NCBI GenBank assembly: GCA_047975025.1
Contig: JBKECY010000007.1
Span: 1 to 64,000 of the forward strand
DNA from: JBKECY01 sp047975025
GTDB taxonomy: Bacteria; Bacillota; Clostridia; Lachnospirales; Lachnospiraceae
Direction of reading: 5' to 3'
DNA: 64,000 bases
Shown: in pieces, positions 51,850 through 60,982 of the stretch
Numbering within the stretch: position 1 is the stretch's first letter
Layout: every line of letters starts with the position of its first letter
Position numbers and translations under genes: made by a program
Notes under the pieces: generated by a model
Told to the model about the DNA's origin: nothing
The model's database searches: none
What the model saw: only the letters and a program-made list of their open reading frames with translations

Positions 51850-53693
51850 ATCATTTCTCCCAAAAATCTTGAACGTTCTAATGGTTTTCCCTGGTTTGAA
51901 GCAGCAAAACATACTTTTATTTCTTTTCTGGCGCGTGTTATGCCTACATACAGCAGACGTCTTTCTTCTTCTATTGCCTCTTGTGTAACAGCCTTCCTGT
52001 ATGGAATTGTACCCTCGTTCGCATTTAAGATATAAACCCTGTCAAATTCAAGGCCTTTGGCAGCGTGCAAAGTGGATACTGCAACACCTGTGGGATTCTG
52101 TTGCTGTCTGTCGCACTGCTCCTTTAATTTGCGGCTGTGCAATGTAATTTTCTGCTTCCAATCGGCAAGCGTACGGCACTCTTTCGCCGACTCTAGTATC
52201 TGGTCTGCGAGATTCAGAAGTTCCTCGGCCAGAATCCTACGGTATCGGGCATATTCATGTAAGAAAGCATCATACCCAATCGCACGACGAATATAGTTGA
52301 TTGCCGCATAGGGTGACATTTGTGCCAGTCTGGCAAGGTCGTCTTCAAGTTGATCTATCCTCTCACACATCCACTCTTTATCATGATAGGCTTCAAAAAG
52401 CTCTTCCAGCAAGATTTTTGGAGTACGTACCACATTACGCGCTATATAACGATTTGGCCTGTTCATGACTCTTAGAAAATCGGCACGCTGTATTTCACCT
52501 TGCGCCATGGAGAGGTACGCCATGATATCTTTCGCGATCCAGTGTGAAAACACGGAGGGCAATTGTTCTTTCAGTGCAAATTCAATACCGTGTTCTATGA
52601 ATGTATCCGCAAGCAGCATGGCTTCGAGATTCGTACGAAGCAGCACCGTACATTCCCTGAGTACTCCCCCGTTCTCACGATATCTCTTTATATCCTGCAT
52701 GAGATATTCTCTTTGCCTGTGTCCATCCGCAAAAGAAAGGATTTCGACCACCGGGCCGTCCGATGTATAGGCTGTCAGCTTTTTGGCAAACCTGTGTTGA
52801 TTCTCTTGTATAAGAAGTGAGGCGCTGGCTACAATACTTTGGGTAGAACGGTAATTCATATCCAGCAGCACAGACGCTGCCTGCGGATAATCTTTTGTAA
52901 ATCCAAGCATGATTCCCGGTCTTGCACCCCTGAAACAATAGATGGACTGATCATCATCTCCGACAACGAACAAATTATCCTGCGGTGCCGCTAGCAGCCG
53001 AATCACCTCATACTGAATCGAATTACAATCCTGAAATTCATCTACCATAATGTATTGAAACGTGTCCTGCCATGCCTTTAGAATATCGGCCCTGCTTTGC
53101 AGCAGTGTCAGACACTGTTGTAACATATCATCGAAATCCAGCAGTTTCTCCTGTCGGCAGCGCAGCTGATACCCTTGGAAGATGGAGTGAAATGCCTCTT
53201 GCGGGCAGCTGGTGCTGTGATAGTCTTCCAAAGACAGCTGATTGCCTTTCACAAAACTGATTTCCTGTGCCAGATCCACGACCAGCTCACCCTCTTCTTT
53301 TAAATCAGGCGCATAGGTATACACCAGCTCTTTTAAGAAATGATGTTTCTGCTCATCTTTGAGGATGTTCGCGGCCGTCAGCTTATATGCACTTTTTAAA
53401 ATCCCATAGAATACCCCGTGAAACGTTCCGAACGTCACACGGGTGCTTCTGCTTTTCTCTGCACTTAAGAAACGCTGCTTCATACTGACAGCGGCTGCTT
53501 TTGAAAAAGTCACGACCAGTATATGAATCGGATTTACCTGATCTTCGTGAAGTAATTTCTGAATTCGTTTTGTAATAACTGTTGTTTTTCCGGAACCCGG
53601 GCCTGCCAGTACCAACATCGGGCCTGCCTGATGTGCCACTGCCCGCGCCTGCGCCGGGTCATGGTTGAGCTGTGCTTTGTCAATATCTATCAT
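51807..53693 (-). CDS. UvrD/Rep-family DNA helicase
   Basis: Superfamily 1 helicase, 628 residues from ATG 53693 (4 bases after the gltX stop). Walker A VLAGPGSGKTTVITKRIQ, motif Ia FSKAAAVSMKQR, motif II VDEFQDCN, motif III GDDDQSIYCFRGA, motif V STLHAAKGLEFDRVY and motif VI YVGITRARK are all present. It is shorter than PcrA (~740) and lacks PcrA's C-terminal extension, so it may be a separate UvrD-like repair helicase and not the essential PcrA. Confidence 0.9.
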   Translation of the reverse strand: MIDIDKAQLNHDPAQARAVAHQAGPMLVLAGPGSGKTTVITKRIQKLLHEDQVNPIHILVVTFSKAAAVSMKQRFLSAEKSRSTRVTFGTFHGVFYGILKSAYKLTAANILKDEQKHHFLKELVYTYAPDLKEEGELVVDLAQEISFVKGNQLSLEDYHSTSCPQEAFHSIFQGYQLRCRQEKLLDFDDMLQQCLTLLQSRADILKAWQDTFQYIMVDEFQDCNSIQYEVIRLLAAPQDNLFVVGDDDQSIYCFRGARPGIMLGFTKDYPQAASVLLDMNYRSTQSIVASASLLIQENQHRFAKKLTAYTSDGPVVEILSFADGHRQREYLMQDIKRYRENGGVLRECTVLLRTNLEAMLLADTFIEHGIEFALKEQLPSVFSHWIAKDIMAYLSMAQGEIQRADFLRVMNRPNRYIARNVVRTPKILLEELFEAYHDKEWMCERIDQLEDDLARLAQMSPYAAINYIRRAIGYDAFLHEYARYRRILAEELLNLADQILESAKECRTLADWKQKITLHSRKLKEQCDRQQQNPTGVAVSTLHAAKGLEFDRVYILNANEGTIPYRKAVTQEAIEEERRLLYVGITRARKEIKVCFAASNQGKPLERSRFLGEMICKKPSFILQKQVM

Positions 53694-53697
53694 ATTC

Positions 53698-55149
53698 TCA
53701 GATGCTAAGAGCGTCAATCGCATTTAGGATACGTTCTACCGATTCTTCTTTTTGAAGTATTTCCATAATTTCAGTCGCACCGGCCGGTGTCATGGCTTTG
53801 CCTGAAAGCGCCGTTCTGATCGGCCACATCACATAGCCGGTCTTATACCCTTTTTCATCCGCAAATGCCTTAAGCAGAGCAAACAGCGCGTCATTACTGT
53901 AGTCCTCCTGCGCCTGAATCAGTGGCAGAATTTCCTTTAATACCACAAGCGAAGTTTCCGGTGTGGTCTTCATCTTCTTGTGTGTATAAAGTGATACATC
54001 ATACGGTTTTACTTCTTCAAAGAAGTCCACCATCTCTTCGATATCAGGTAAGATTTCTATCCTTGTCTTGACCATTTCAGCGATTTTTGAAAAATCCAGA
54101 TCTTTTGAAATCACTTTTCGCAGATACGGCTGTGCCATATCCAAGAACGCGCTACTGTCAAGTGCCTTGATATACTCACCGTTCATCCAGCGCAGTTTGA
54201 CCATATCAAACACAGCCGGGGATTTGCTGATATGCTGGTAATCAAAAGCTTGTACCAGTTCTTCCAGCGAGTAAATCTCGCGGTTCTCCTGCGGACTCCA
54301 GCCCAGCAGCGCCACAAAATTAATAATGGCCTGTGTAAGGAAGCCTTGTTCCAGCAAATCCTCAAACGAGGAGTGTCCGCTTCGTTTGCTTAGCTTTTGA
54401 TGCTCTTCATTCGTAATCAGCGGACAGTGCACATAGACCGGTACCTCCCATCCAAATGCTTCATACAGCTGGTTGTATTTTGGAGCAGAAGAAAGGTATT
54501 CGTTTCCGCGTACAACATGTGTAATGTCCATCAGATGATCGTCAATTACGTTGGCAAAATTATAGGTCGGATAGCTGTCGGCCTTAATCAGAATAAAATC
54601 CTCCAGCTCTTCATTTGGCACAGTAATGGCTCCATAGATAGCATCCTGAAACGTTGTCGTTCCACTCTCCGGCATGTTAAAACGTACTACATGCGGCAGT
54701 CCTGCGTCTAACTTCGCCTGCACCTCTTCCGCAGATAAATGCAGACAATGCTTATCATAGATGGATATTTCCTTGCCTGAAACCACCCTCTTTAAAGTTG
54801 CAAGTCTCTCCTGATCACAGAAACAGTAATATGCTTTTTTCTTTGCAATCAGTTCCTGCACCGCTTTTTCGTAAATCCCCTCTGCATGTCTCTCGCTTTG
54901 TACATACGGTCCGTATCCCTTATCCAGATCCGGTCCTTCATCGGCAATGAGTCCCGTCTTGTCTAAAGTACGATAGATAATATCCAGGGCACCTTCCATA
55001 AAACGCACCTGATCCGTATCTTCAATGCGCAATACAAAATCACCGCCCCCATGTTTGGCAATCAGGTATGCATATAAAGCAGTTCGTAGGTTTCCCACAT
55101 GCATCCTTCCGGTGGGGCTGGGGGCAAATCTGGTTCTTATTTTTTTCAT
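53698..55149 (-). CDS. Glutamyl-tRNA synthetase
   Basis: Class I synthetase that charges tRNA-Glu (and, in many Firmicutes, tRNA-Gln for later amidation). 483 residues: SPTGRMHVGNLRTAL is the HIGH motif, KLSKRSG the KMSKS motif; the C-terminal anticodon domain is of the discriminating or non-discriminating helical kind, which I cannot tell from here. It begins 15 bases after the sirtuin-like gene. Confidence 0.96.
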   Translation of the reverse strand: MKKIRTRFAPSPTGRMHVGNLRTALYAYLIAKHGGGDFVLRIEDTDQVRFMEGALDIIYRTLDKTGLIADEGPDLDKGYGPYVQSERHAEGIYEKAVQELIAKKKAYYCFCDQERLATLKRVVSGKEISIYDKHCLHLSAEEVQAKLDAGLPHVVRFNMPESGTTTFQDAIYGAITVPNEELEDFILIKADSYPTYNFANVIDDHLMDITHVVRGNEYLSSAPKYNQLYEAFGWEVPVYVHCPLITNEEHQKLSKRSGHSSFEDLLEQGFLTQAIINFVALLGWSPQENREIYSLEELVQAFDYQHISKSPAVFDMVKLRWMNGEYIKALDSSAFLDMAQPYLRKVISKDLDFSKIAEMVKTRIEILPDIEEMVDFFEEVKPYDVSLYTHKKMKTTPETSLVVLKEILPLIQAQEDYSNDALFALLKAFADEKGYKTGYVMWPIRTALSGKAMTPAGATEIMEILQKEESVERILNAIDALSI

Positions 55150-55164
55150 TTTTTCTCTCCTGGT

Positions 55165-55893
55165 TTATAGTATTTGCGGCAATACATCCGAGATATTGCC
55201 ATGAATGACAATATCCGCCATATCGTCTGTATAATGTGGTTCGTCGTTAATGAGCAAAATCTTGCTTCCCTCAAAGTATTTAATAAATGTTTCCGGTAGA
55301 AGCCCCTTCATATTGCAGCCGATAATCAAAAGCACATCCGCCTTTGATACCTCATCTGCCGCTCTGGTCACAAGCGCATTATCAATCTGTTCTCCCATAA
55401 GACAGACTTCCGGACGTACGGCTCTGAAGCAGTCCGGGCATTTCACGATGCCACGTGTGTCTTTCATGAGTTTGAACGAAAAATGTTTTCTGCACTGCGG
55501 ACATATATTTTTGTACACGCTGCCATGCAATTCGATTACATGATGACAGCCGGCTCTTTTGGCGAGGGAATAGATTTCTCGTGTAATGACAGTCTTAAGC
55601 ACGCCTTTTTTTTCGAGAGCTGCCAGTGCCTTAAGGCCTTTTGACGGTGTTCCCATATTAGCCAGAATCTCATTATGATAGTACTCATAAAATTCTTCCT
55701 GACGGTTATTTAAAAAGGTCGAGCTGAAGATTTCCTCCGGTGAATATCCGTATTTTTCTTCGATTTCATACAAATCATCCTGTTCACTTCTGTAATTGAC
55801 TGTCCCACAGTCAACACTCGTCTTAATTCCCTGCAGACACACAAGGTAGCGACTTTCATTAATATACCGTTTCATCGATTGGAATTGATTCAT
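55165..55893 (-). CDS. Divergent Sir2-family protein
   Basis: A 242-residue relative of NAD-dependent deacetylases. Kept: the catalytic-position His123 (ELHGS), the zinc cysteines C131/C134 and C152/C155, and RPEVCLMGE. Changed: the NAD loop GAGxS becomes GIKTS (22-26), and TQNxD becomes TREIY (104-108), so the Gln, Asn and Asp that hold nicotinamide and the ribose are Arg, Glu and Tyr. IGCNMK replaces the GTS of the ribose site. Ordinary deacetylation seems unlikely; a binding or altered activity is possible. It overlaps ftsW by 35 bases and lies before gltX. RBS AGGAGG precedes ATG 55893. Confidence 0.8.
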   Translation of the reverse strand: MNQFQSMKRYINESRYLVCLQGIKTSVDCGTVNYRSEQDDLYEIEEKYGYSPEEIFSSTFLNNRQEEFYEYYHNEILANMGTPSKGLKALAALEKKGVLKTVITREIYSLAKRAGCHHVIELHGSVYKNICPQCRKHFSFKLMKDTRGIVKCPDCFRAVRPEVCLMGEQIDNALVTRAADEVSKADVLLIIGCNMKGLLPETFIKYFEGSKILLINDEPHYTDDMADIVIHGNISDVLPQIL

Positions 55894-57085
55894 CCGTCCT
55901 CCTTTTCTTCTGATCGCTAAAAGTAATCCTTCTGGAGACGCTCAGCGCTATCCCCATCTCTCCCATCAGCATAATAAGGGCTGTACCTCCATAGCTGATA
56001 AAAGGCAGGGTAATACCCGTTGTCGGTACTACTTTTGTAACAACACTAATATTTAAAATGACCTGCAGCGCAATATGGACAAAGATTCCAATTACAAGCA
56101 GAGAACCATACAGATCCGGTGCGTTTCTGGCAATGAACGCCAGACGATACAACAGATACACAAACAGCAGAATCAGGACAATTGCACCAAAAATGCCTAA
56201 TTCTTCACATATGATGGAAAAAATCATATCATTTTGCGCTTCCGGAACAAATCCAAGCTTCTGTGTGCCGTTCCCCAGTCCTTTTCCAAAGAAACCGCCG
56301 GAACCAATCGCATACAGTGCCTGCAAGATCTGATAGCCATCCCCCGAAGCAAAATCTTCCGGATGCAGCCACACAAGAATACGCTGGATTCTAAAGGAAG
56401 TACTATGTTCAACTGTATTGATCAATACATATAAGGCAATCCCGCCGACGACCACCGCAATGACCGCACCGATCACAAAGGGGGCTGTTTTGGGATGTGC
56501 TACAAAGATCAATGCCAAGGTAATTCCAAAAATAATGACTGCCGTACTCAGATTACTCGTACATACCAGTGTCAGAAAAGACTGTGCGCCTCCTAAGGCG
56601 AGCAGTTTCAAGCAATTCTGCCAGCGCACGATCTGCTTTCCCATCTTAACTATATAGTAGGCCAGTACCAGTATAACTGCTATTTTGGCAAGCTCGGACG
56701 GCTGAAACTGAATTCCTGCGAAACGGTACCAACGCTTAGCTCCATTCACCTCCGTCCCCAGAACGGGTACTAAAGCGAGCAGACCTGCGGTAAAAAAATA
56801 GAACAGCAAAGGCAGTGGCAGATGCTTGCGTATAATTCGCGGAAACCATTTGGGCAAGCGCAGCAGCAGATGGTAATCAAACAATGAGATAACTAATGCA
56901 AACACTAAACTTGCAACAGCAAACAGGCTCTGCCGCTTGAGGTAACTCATATCATCTCCCTCAATACTGGCCACATAGGCCGTTGTACTGTAAAGCATAA
57001 CAAGCCCAAAACAAATCAGCAGCACTATGACCGCAATCATGTGCAGGTCATAATATTCGCTAAACTTTCTTCTTCGTAACTTCAT
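55859..57085 (-). CDS. SEDS-family peptidoglycan polymerase (FtsW/RodA)
   Basis: A 408-residue membrane protein with about 10 spans that links lipid II into glycan strands with a class B penicillin-binding protein. Motifs: the WYRFAGIQFQPSELAK loop, ASGDGYQILQALYAIGSGGFFGKGLG, and KLGFVPEAQNDMIFSIICEE, whose Asp matches the catalytic Asp of RodA. FtsW, RodA and SpoVE are hard to separate by sequence; the order FtsW-type is my best guess. It is the first gene of its operon. Confidence 0.9.
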   Translation of the reverse strand: MKLRRRKFSEYYDLHMIAVIVLLICFGLVMLYSTTAYVASIEGDDMSYLKRQSLFAVASLVFALVISLFDYHLLLRLPKWFPRIIRKHLPLPLLFYFFTAGLLALVPVLGTEVNGAKRWYRFAGIQFQPSELAKIAVILVLAYYIVKMGKQIVRWQNCLKLLALGGAQSFLTLVCTSNLSTAVIIFGITLALIFVAHPKTAPFVIGAVIAVVVGGIALYVLINTVEHSTSFRIQRILVWLHPEDFASGDGYQILQALYAIGSGGFFGKGLGNGTQKLGFVPEAQNDMIFSIICEELGIFGAIVLILLFVYLLYRLAFIARNAPDLYGSLLVIGIFVHIALQVILNISVVTKVVPTTGITLPFISYGGTALIMLMGEMGIALSVSRRITFSDQKKRRTDESIPIDETVY

Positions 57086-57124
57086 AATATAGTTTCTCCA
57101 AATAAATCCAAATAATTAACCCCC

Positions 57125-57133
57125 ATTATACCA
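57125..57133 (-). promoter_or_regulatory. Extended -10 promoter of ftsW operon
   Basis: TGGTATAAT on the minus strand (57133-57125) is an extended -10; the expected -35 (ATGTGA) is poor. It lies 40 bases upstream of the start. Confidence 0.5.
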
Positions 57134-57202
57134 TACTTACTTATGAATCACATATTTTTTTTTGATACAAGACTTTTTCGTTTCCCTATTTTTAAATCTT
57201 GG

Positions 57203-57230
57203 TTGTTATTTATCAGGTTTTCGTTATAAT
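57203..57230 (+). promoter_or_regulatory. Promoter of the YdiF-type ABC-F gene
   Basis: TTGTTA (57203-57208), 16 bases, perfect TATAAT (57225-57230), about 34 bases before ATG 57264. Confidence 0.7.
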
Positions 57231-57263
57231 AGAAACGTAAGTAATTGCAGTTGGAGGTTAAAC

Positions 57264-59168
57264 ATGATTTTATCAGGACAATCAATCACAAAAACATTCG
57301 GGGAAAATGTCATCCTAAGGGATGCTTCCTTCCAAATAGAAGCCGGTCAAAAAGCAGCGCTTGTCGGCAGCAACGGTGCCGGGAAAACCACATTACTCAA
57401 AATAATCACCCAGCAGATGCCAGTCGACAGCGGGCAGATTATTTTGGCCAAAGATGCCACGATTGGCTATCTGACACAGCATCAGGAACTGACTTTTGGA
57501 AGCTCGATTTATACCGAAGTATTGTCGGTTATGCAGCATATACTGGATATGGAAGAACAAATGCGGCGTATGGAAGCCGAGATGAAATATATCACCGGAG
57601 AAGAACTTGAGCGGCTCATGAATTCCTATCAAAGGCTTACGGCACGATTCGAGAATGAGAACGGATATGCCTGTAAAAGCGAAGTCACTGGTGTCTTGAA
57701 AGGACTTGGATTCGAGGAATCCGAATTCTCAAAAGACGCCTCTACTCTGTCCGGGGGACAAAAAACACGTATTTCTCTGGGCAAACTTCTTTTGACGAAG
57801 CCTGACATACTTTTGCTCGATGAGCCTACCAACCATCTGGATATGGATTCCATTGCCTGGCTTGAAACCTATCTTCTGAACTATCCGGGTGCCGTACTGC
57901 TTGTATCCCATGACCGTTTCTTTTTAGACCGGGTCGTTTCAAAAGTAATTGAGATTGAACATGGAAGTATGCTCTCGTTTCAAGGGAACTACTCAGCCTT
58001 CGCTCATAAGAAATCGGAATTGCGAGAGGCACAGTATAAGGCCTATATGAACCAGCAGCGTGAAATCCGGCATCAGCAGGAAGTCATCGACAAACTAAAG
58101 TCCTACAACCGGGAGAAATCAATCAAGCGTGCGGAAAGCCGTGAGAAGCTGCTCTCTAAAATGGAGGTACTGGAACGTCCCCCTGAGGAGGATTCTTCCA
58201 TGCGGATTCATCTGACGCCCCGACACACCAGCGGGCAGGATGTGCTCTATGTTGAACACTTGAGCAAGTCCTTTCCAAACATCACTCTTTTCGAGGATAT
58301 TTCATTTGAAATCAAACGCAATGAACGTATCGCACTCATTGGAAATAATGGTACCGGCAAAACCACAATTTTAAAGATATTGAACGGACTGCTGCCGGCA
58401 GATGGCGGTACTTTCCGACTCGGTGCCAATGTACATATCGGCTATTATGATCAGGAACATCACGTGCTGCATATGAATAAAACAATTTTTGAAGAGATTT
58501 CAGATGACTACCCAACACTCTCCAATACGCAGATTCGCAATGTTCTTGCCGCCTTTTTATTCACAAATGATGATGTATATAAACCCATCTCTACCTTGAG
58601 CGGCGGGGAACGTGGTCGTGTCTCACTCGCCAAGCTCATGCTTTACGAAGCTAATTTTCTGATTTTGGATGAGCCTACCAATCATCTGGACATTGCATCC
58701 AAGGAAATTTTGGAAGATGCGCTGACTCATTATTCCGGCACTGTACTTTACGTATCACATGACCGCTATTTTATTAACCAGACGGCCACCAGAATTTTAG
58801 ATCTGACTAATACAGCTCTGGTGAATTACATTGGCAACTATGAATATTATCTGGAGAAAAAAGAAGAACTAACACAGATTTACGCCCCTGCTGCGGAGCT
58901 CACTGCCTCCGAAACAGTATCCGAAGTCAAACTCAACTGGCAGGAGGAGAAGAAAGTACAGGCCGGCATCCGAAAACGCGAGAATGATTTAAAGCTGACA
59001 GAGAAAAAAATCGAGCAGCTTGAAGCACGTGATGAGGAAATCAACACGATGCTCGCACTGCCCGACATCTGTACTGACGTACAAAAATGCATCGAACTTT
59101 CTACGGAACAACATCAGATCAAAGAGGATTTAGAGCTGCTCTATGAACAATGGAGTGAACTCGCATAA
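57264..59168 (+). CDS. ABC-F ATPase, YdiF type
   Basis: A 634-residue soluble twin-ABC protein. Both Walker A (GSNGAGKTT, GNNGTGKTT), both signatures (LSGGQK, LSGGERGR) and both Walker B (LLLDEPTNHLD, LILDEPTNHLD) are intact. A C-terminal coiled coil (~560-634, rich in Glu and Lys) matches the YdiF group, thought to act on the ribosome; a role in antibiotic protection is not shown. ATG 57264 follows TTGGAGG; the upstream 34 open codons are not used. It is divergent from ftsW. Confidence 0.92.
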   Translation: MILSGQSITKTFGENVILRDASFQIEAGQKAALVGSNGAGKTTLLKIITQQMPVDSGQIILAKDATIGYLTQHQELTFGSSIYTEVLSVMQHILDMEEQMRRMEAEMKYITGEELERLMNSYQRLTARFENENGYACKSEVTGVLKGLGFEESEFSKDASTLSGGQKTRISLGKLLLTKPDILLLDEPTNHLDMDSIAWLETYLLNYPGAVLLVSHDRFFLDRVVSKVIEIEHGSMLSFQGNYSAFAHKKSELREAQYKAYMNQQREIRHQQEVIDKLKSYNREKSIKRAESREKLLSKMEVLERPPEEDSSMRIHLTPRHTSGQDVLYVEHLSKSFPNITLFEDISFEIKRNERIALIGNNGTGKTTILKILNGLLPADGGTFRLGANVHIGYYDQEHHVLHMNKTIFEEISDDYPTLSNTQIRNVLAAFLFTNDDVYKPISTLSGGERGRVSLAKLMLYEANFLILDEPTNHLDIASKEILEDALTHYSGTVLYVSHDRYFINQTATRILDLTNTALVNYIGNYEYYLEKKEELTQIYAPAAELTASETVSEVKLNWQEEKKVQAGIRKRENDLKLTEKKIEQLEARDEEINTMLALPDICTDVQKCIELSTEQHQIKEDLELLYEQWSELA

Positions 59169-59191
59169 AACGAAGTGCACTATGCAAAACG

Positions 59192-59219
59192 GCAGCGCCT
59201 ACGAGAAGTAGGTGGCTGC
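59192..59219. terminator. Hairpin at convergent gene ends
   Basis: GCAGC-CCTAC pairs with GTAGG-GCTGC (59192-59219) and is flanked by short T-runs on both sides. It overlaps the last codons of the aminotransferase. Confidence 0.55.
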
Positions 59220-60386
59220 TAATTTTGTAAACGCAGCTTTGGAACGCTCAATCGTCTCATACGAAACACAGTACGCAATACGTACATATCCCGGGCAGGC
59301 GAATGAGCTTCCGGGTACCATCAGTATATTATGTTTTTTGCCCTCGGCGCAAAATTCCACTTCATTTTCTATCGGAGACTTCATAAACAGATAGAAAGCC
59401 CCCTGTGGTTTAATGCAGGTAAAACCTAAGGTTGTCAGCATATCATAGAGATATAACCGATTGCGATCGTAATATGCCACATCTACTTTGGCATCGATAC
59501 ATCTTCCAATCACCTTTTGAATCAGCGATGGTGCATTGACTGAACCAAGAATACGGTTCGCAATACCTGCCGCAGTGATAACCGTCTCGGCATCTGTCAT
59601 TTCGTCCGGAATGACCAGATATCCTATACGCTCTCCCGGCAGCGACAGAGATTTGCTGAATGAGTATGCAATAAAAGTGTTATTATAATACTTTGTTATA
59701 AACGGCACCTGTACCTGATCGTATACGAGCTCTCTGTACGGCTCATCTGAAATCAGATAGATTTCCTGTCCGAACTCCTGCTGCTTATGATTCAGCACAT
59801 TCGCAATGGCCATAATGATATCTTCTGAGTATACCACACCGGTCGGATTATGCGGTGTATTAATAATTACAGCCTTGGTTTTCTGTGTAATACTGTCCGT
59901 AAACACATCCATGTCCGGCAGAAAAGTAGCTGTATCCGGTGCCACAGTCACTAACACCCCGTCATAATTTGCCACATACGATTTATATTCAAGGAAGTAC
60001 GGCGCAAATACAATTACTTCATCGCCGGGATTCAGGATAGTTTTAAGTACGACATTTAATCCGCTGGCGGCTCCTACAGTCATCACCAGGTTATGTGCGG
60101 AAAATTTTGTTTGAAATCTCCTGTTAAGTGAATCAGCAACTGCCTGGCGCACATCTTCAAACCCCGCATTATTCATATATCCATGCACATTCAGTGACGG
60201 CTCGCTTGACACGATATCAATGATGGCCTGGTTTACTTCCTGCGGTGCAGGTACATTCGGATTTCCGATACTAAAATCGAACACATTCTCTGCACCATAT
60301 TGTTTTTTTAGCCGGGTTCCTTCTTCGAACATCTCTCGAACTACCGAATTATTCGAAACCATAGGTTTCATCTTTTCTGAAATCAT
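59199..60386 (-). CDS. Class I/II PLP aminotransferase
   Basis: A 395-residue aminotransferase of the aspartate aminotransferase superfamily. The PLP Lys is in FSKSLSLPGERIGY; NTPHNPTGVVYS and the DEPYREL segment with the PLP-pyridine Asp are clear; GAASGLNVV is the phosphate loop. Exact substrate is not readable; adjacency to iorAB suggests aromatic or branched amino acids converted to 2-oxo acids. It begins 23 bases after iorB and ends the operon. Confidence 0.85.
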   Translation of the reverse strand: MISEKMKPMVSNNSVVREMFEEGTRLKKQYGAENVFDFSIGNPNVPAPQEVNQAIIDIVSSEPSLNVHGYMNNAGFEDVRQAVADSLNRRFQTKFSAHNLVMTVGAASGLNVVLKTILNPGDEVIVFAPYFLEYKSYVANYDGVLVTVAPDTATFLPDMDVFTDSITQKTKAVIINTPHNPTGVVYSEDIIMAIANVLNHKQQEFGQEIYLISDEPYRELVYDQVQVPFITKYYNNTFIAYSFSKSLSLPGERIGYLVIPDEMTDAETVITAAGIANRILGSVNAPSLIQKVIGRCIDAKVDVAYYDRNRLYLYDMLTTLGFTCIKPQGAFYLFMKSPIENEVEFCAEGKKHNILMVPGSSFACPGYVRIAYCVSYETIERSKAAFTKLAATYFS

Positions 60387-60409
60387 CTTTACTTCCTTCC
60401 CGCCTGAAT

Positions 60410-60982
60410 TTAGCTGACTGCCTGCATTCCTACGTGCAGTGCCTTGCAGTTAAGCTCTACGAACTGTGGCTTTACATTTTCTTTTATAATAGAGTCCCAG
60501 TCAATCTCTTCTAGTTCCATAGATTTAATGATAGTCCCCAGAAGTACCATATTGGCAGCTTTTTCATTGCCTAATTCCTCTGCCAGTTCTGTTGCGTTGA
60601 CAACCTTGGGGGTTACATGCTTTTGAATTTCCTCTAGTATATCTGCGGCATATTTCTCTTCACCTGTAATAACGGACATAGAAGGTATCTCAACACTGTT
60701 GACTACCAGCTTTCCACCGGGCTTTAAGTAATCCAGACTGCGCAAAGCTTCCATTTTCTCAAAGGAGACAATACTGTCAGCCTTGCCTTTTTCGATGACC
60801 GGTGACTCTACCTTTTCTCCATACCGGACCTGTGAGGACACACTGCCTCCCCGCTGTGACATACCATGGATTTCGCTCATCTTGACATCATAGCCTGCCT
60901 GCATCAGTCCTAACGTGAGGATTTTACTTGCCAGGATCGTACCCTGACCACCCACTCCGACCAGTAATATACTTTTCGTCAT
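60410..60982 (-). CDS. Indolepyruvate ferredoxin oxidoreductase, beta subunit
   Basis: A 190-residue gamma-domain protein of the 2-oxoacid oxidoreductase family, with GVGGQGTILASKIL and EIHGMSQRGGSVSSQVRYG, the CoA-binding hallmark. Pairs with IorA to turn arylpyruvates (indolepyruvate, phenylpyruvate) and CoA into aryl-acetyl-CoA and reduced ferredoxin. Start overlaps the iorA stop by 4 bases. Confidence 0.93.
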   Translation of the reverse strand: MTKSILLVGVGGQGTILASKILTLGLMQAGYDVKMSEIHGMSQRGGSVSSQVRYGEKVESPVIEKGKADSIVSFEKMEALRSLDYLKPGGKLVVNSVEIPSMSVITGEEKYAADILEEIQKHVTPKVVNATELAEELGNEKAANMVLLGTIIKSMELEEIDWDSIIKENVKPQFVELNCKALHVGMQAVS

